Source: JABJOR01 sp965603075
Lineage (GTDB): Bacteria > Pseudomonadota > Alphaproteobacteria > Rhodospirillales > Casp-alpha2
DNA: 64,000 bases
Reading direction: 5' to 3'
Assembly (NCBI GenBank): GCA_965603075.1
Contig: CBFDBO010000012.1
Coordinates: forward strand, 1-64,000
Shown: one piece after another, positions 63,175 to 64,000 of the stretch
Numbering within the stretch: the stretch's first letter is position 1
Layout: every line of letters starts with the position of its first letter
Translations under genes and position numbers: made by a program
Notes under the pieces: generated by a model
Told to the model about the DNA's origin: nothing
The model's input: only the letters and a program-made list of their open reading frames with translations
Databases searched by the model: none

Positions 63175-64000
63175 GTGAGTATTAAAATCGGCACCCGCAG
63201 CAGCCCGCTAGCCTTAGCGCAAGCTTATGAAACCCGTGACCTGCTGGCTGCGTCATTTCCGGGCCAAAACGTAGAAATCGTCCCCATCACCACCACAGGC
63301 GATAAAGTACAAGATCGCCCGTTATCAGAAGTGGGCGGCAAGGGTGTGTTCACCAAAGAATTGGACGACGCTCTATTTGATGGTCGCATCGATGTTGCGG
63401 CCCATTCCATGAAAGATGTTCCCACGTGGTTGCCGACGGGGATCGTCCTTGCGTGTATGTTCGAGCGTGAAGACGTTCGCGATGTATTGGTGTGCTCCAA
63501 ATACAAAGATTTTTCTGAAATGCCAGCGGGCAGCGTCATCGGCACCACGTCGCTGCGCCGCCAATCACAAATTCTTGCCAAGTTTCCGGATTTAAAAGTC
63601 GTGTTGTTTCGCGGCAACGTGCAAACCCGTTTGCGTAAATTAGCCGAGGGCGAAGCGGACGCGACGTTGCTTGCTTTGGCGGGCCTCAACCGATTGGAAC
63701 GCACAGACGTGATCGCAAAAATTTTGGAACCAGAGGATCTGTTGCCTGCCGTGGGTCAAGGGGCCATTGGGCTGGCCTGTCGTGAGAACGATAATGATTT
63801 GTTGGATATGTTAAAGCAATTAAACCACCAGCCAACATCCATCCGGGTGGGGGCCGAGCGGTCCATGTTGGACGTGCTGGATGGATCGTGTAAGACCCCT
63901 ATTGCGGGGCTGGCCGAACTATCAAATAACGGTGCAACCATCACAATTCGGGGAATGGTGGCCCAGGCGGACGGATCTGAAATCTGGCGCGCCGAGCGCA
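63175..64000 (+). CDS. hemC: Porphobilinogen deaminase (hydroxymethylbilane synthase), 3'-truncated by window edge
   Basis: The frame runs from the GTG at 63175 through the last base, so the C-terminus is outside the window; about 275 residues are visible. SIKIGTRSSPLALAQAYE, ITTTGDK, GGKGVFTKELDDALFDGRIDVAAHSMKDVP, TTSLRRQSQI, RGNVQTRL and VGQGAIGL are standard, and C239 in LDGSCKTPIAG attaches the dipyrromethane cofactor. It condenses four porphobilinogens to hydroxymethylbilane for haem and other tetrapyrroles. GGAG lies eight bases before the GTG. Confidence 0.96.
   Translation, partial: MSIKIGTRSSPLALAQAYETRDLLAASFPGQNVEIVPITTTGDKVQDRPLSEVGGKGVFTKELDDALFDGRIDVAAHSMKDVPTWLPTGIVLACMFEREDVRDVLVCSKYKDFSEMPAGSVIGTTSLRRQSQILAKFPDLKVVLFRGNVQTRLRKLAEGEADATLLALAGLNRLERTDVIAKILEPEDLLPAVGQGAIGLACRENDNDLLDMLKQLNHQPTSIRVGAERSMLDVLDGSCKTPIAGLAELSNNGATITIRGMVAQADGSEIWRAER

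Noticed and set aside
1..64000. CRISPR arrays, tRNA or rRNA genes, prophage, complete insertion sequences
   Set aside because: No regularly spaced repeats, no tRNA-like T-loop text in structural context, no integrase or transposase genes and no terminal inverted repeats were seen on reading. A dedicated search (tRNAscan-type, IS finder-type) would be decisive but could not be run.

Overview
The window reads as chromosomal DNA of an alphaproteobacterium, probably Rhodospirillales-like and perhaps marine or aquatic. This rests on the core block at the right end: hemC divergent from tsaD-gpsA-YciI, rsmB divergent from a DUF1674/SDHAF4 gene, a heparinase II/III gene next to rsmB, and acs. Genus cannot be told from the sequence alone. 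No rRNA, tRNA, CRISPR array or complete insertion sequence was seen.

Layout. (1) 1-10.9 kb, plus strand: a tightly coupled surface-polysaccharide operon. It starts in a truncated RmlC-like epimerase, then has an SDR epimerase, a methyltransferase, two AsnB-type amidotransferases each followed by a GT4 glycosyltransferase, and the wbpB-wbpD-wbpE genes of the UDP-ManNAc3NAcA route. (2) 10.9-46.4 kb: visibly more AT-rich DNA with genes on both strands. A minus-strand group holds a class II glutaminase/WbpG fusion, a membrane-anchored transglutaminase-like protein, a third AsnB, a Wzx-like flippase, a decayed transglutaminase fragment and wbpI. A plus-strand group (20.8-30.9 kb) holds a GT-C-like membrane protein apparently split in two, a WbmS-like deacetylase homologue, a second flippase, a GT2, an ATP-grasp ligase, an enolase-superfamily enzyme and a tandem flavodoxin/Fe-S protein. 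A minus-strand group (35.9-31.0 kb) holds two B12-binding-type radical SAM proteins and a large membrane protein. A third set (36.3-42.0 kb, plus) holds a GT2, two deacetylase-like proteins, two methyltransferases and a sulfotransferase; it faces a UPF0104 membrane protein. A fourth AsnB lies at 43.5 kb, followed by a gene-poor stretch and a small HNH-type gene. (3) 46.5-50.9 kb: composition returns to that of the left end, with a DUF616-type glycosyltransferase-like gene, a fifth AsnB coupled to a GT2, and an RmlC-like epimerase. (4) 50.9-64.0 kb: core and housekeeping genes.

How it may work together. The wbpB/E/D/I set would turn UDP-GlcNAcA into UDP-ManNAc3NAcA, a uronic acid whose carboxylate is a plausible amidation target. 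Five complete AsnB paralogues and one WbpG fusion point to a glycan, or several alternative glycans, heavily modified by amide or amidine groups. Three of the five AsnB genes overlap the start of a glycosyltransferase gene. Transport would use the two flippases, and further decoration the sulfotransferase, methyltransferases and deacetylase-like proteins. The ATP-grasp/enolase/tandem-flavodoxin/radical-SAM neighbourhood at 27-36 kb is the part I can least assign to a known pathway and is the best candidate for an undescribed modification system. No WbpA-type dehydrogenase, Wzy polymerase or export machinery was recognised in the window.
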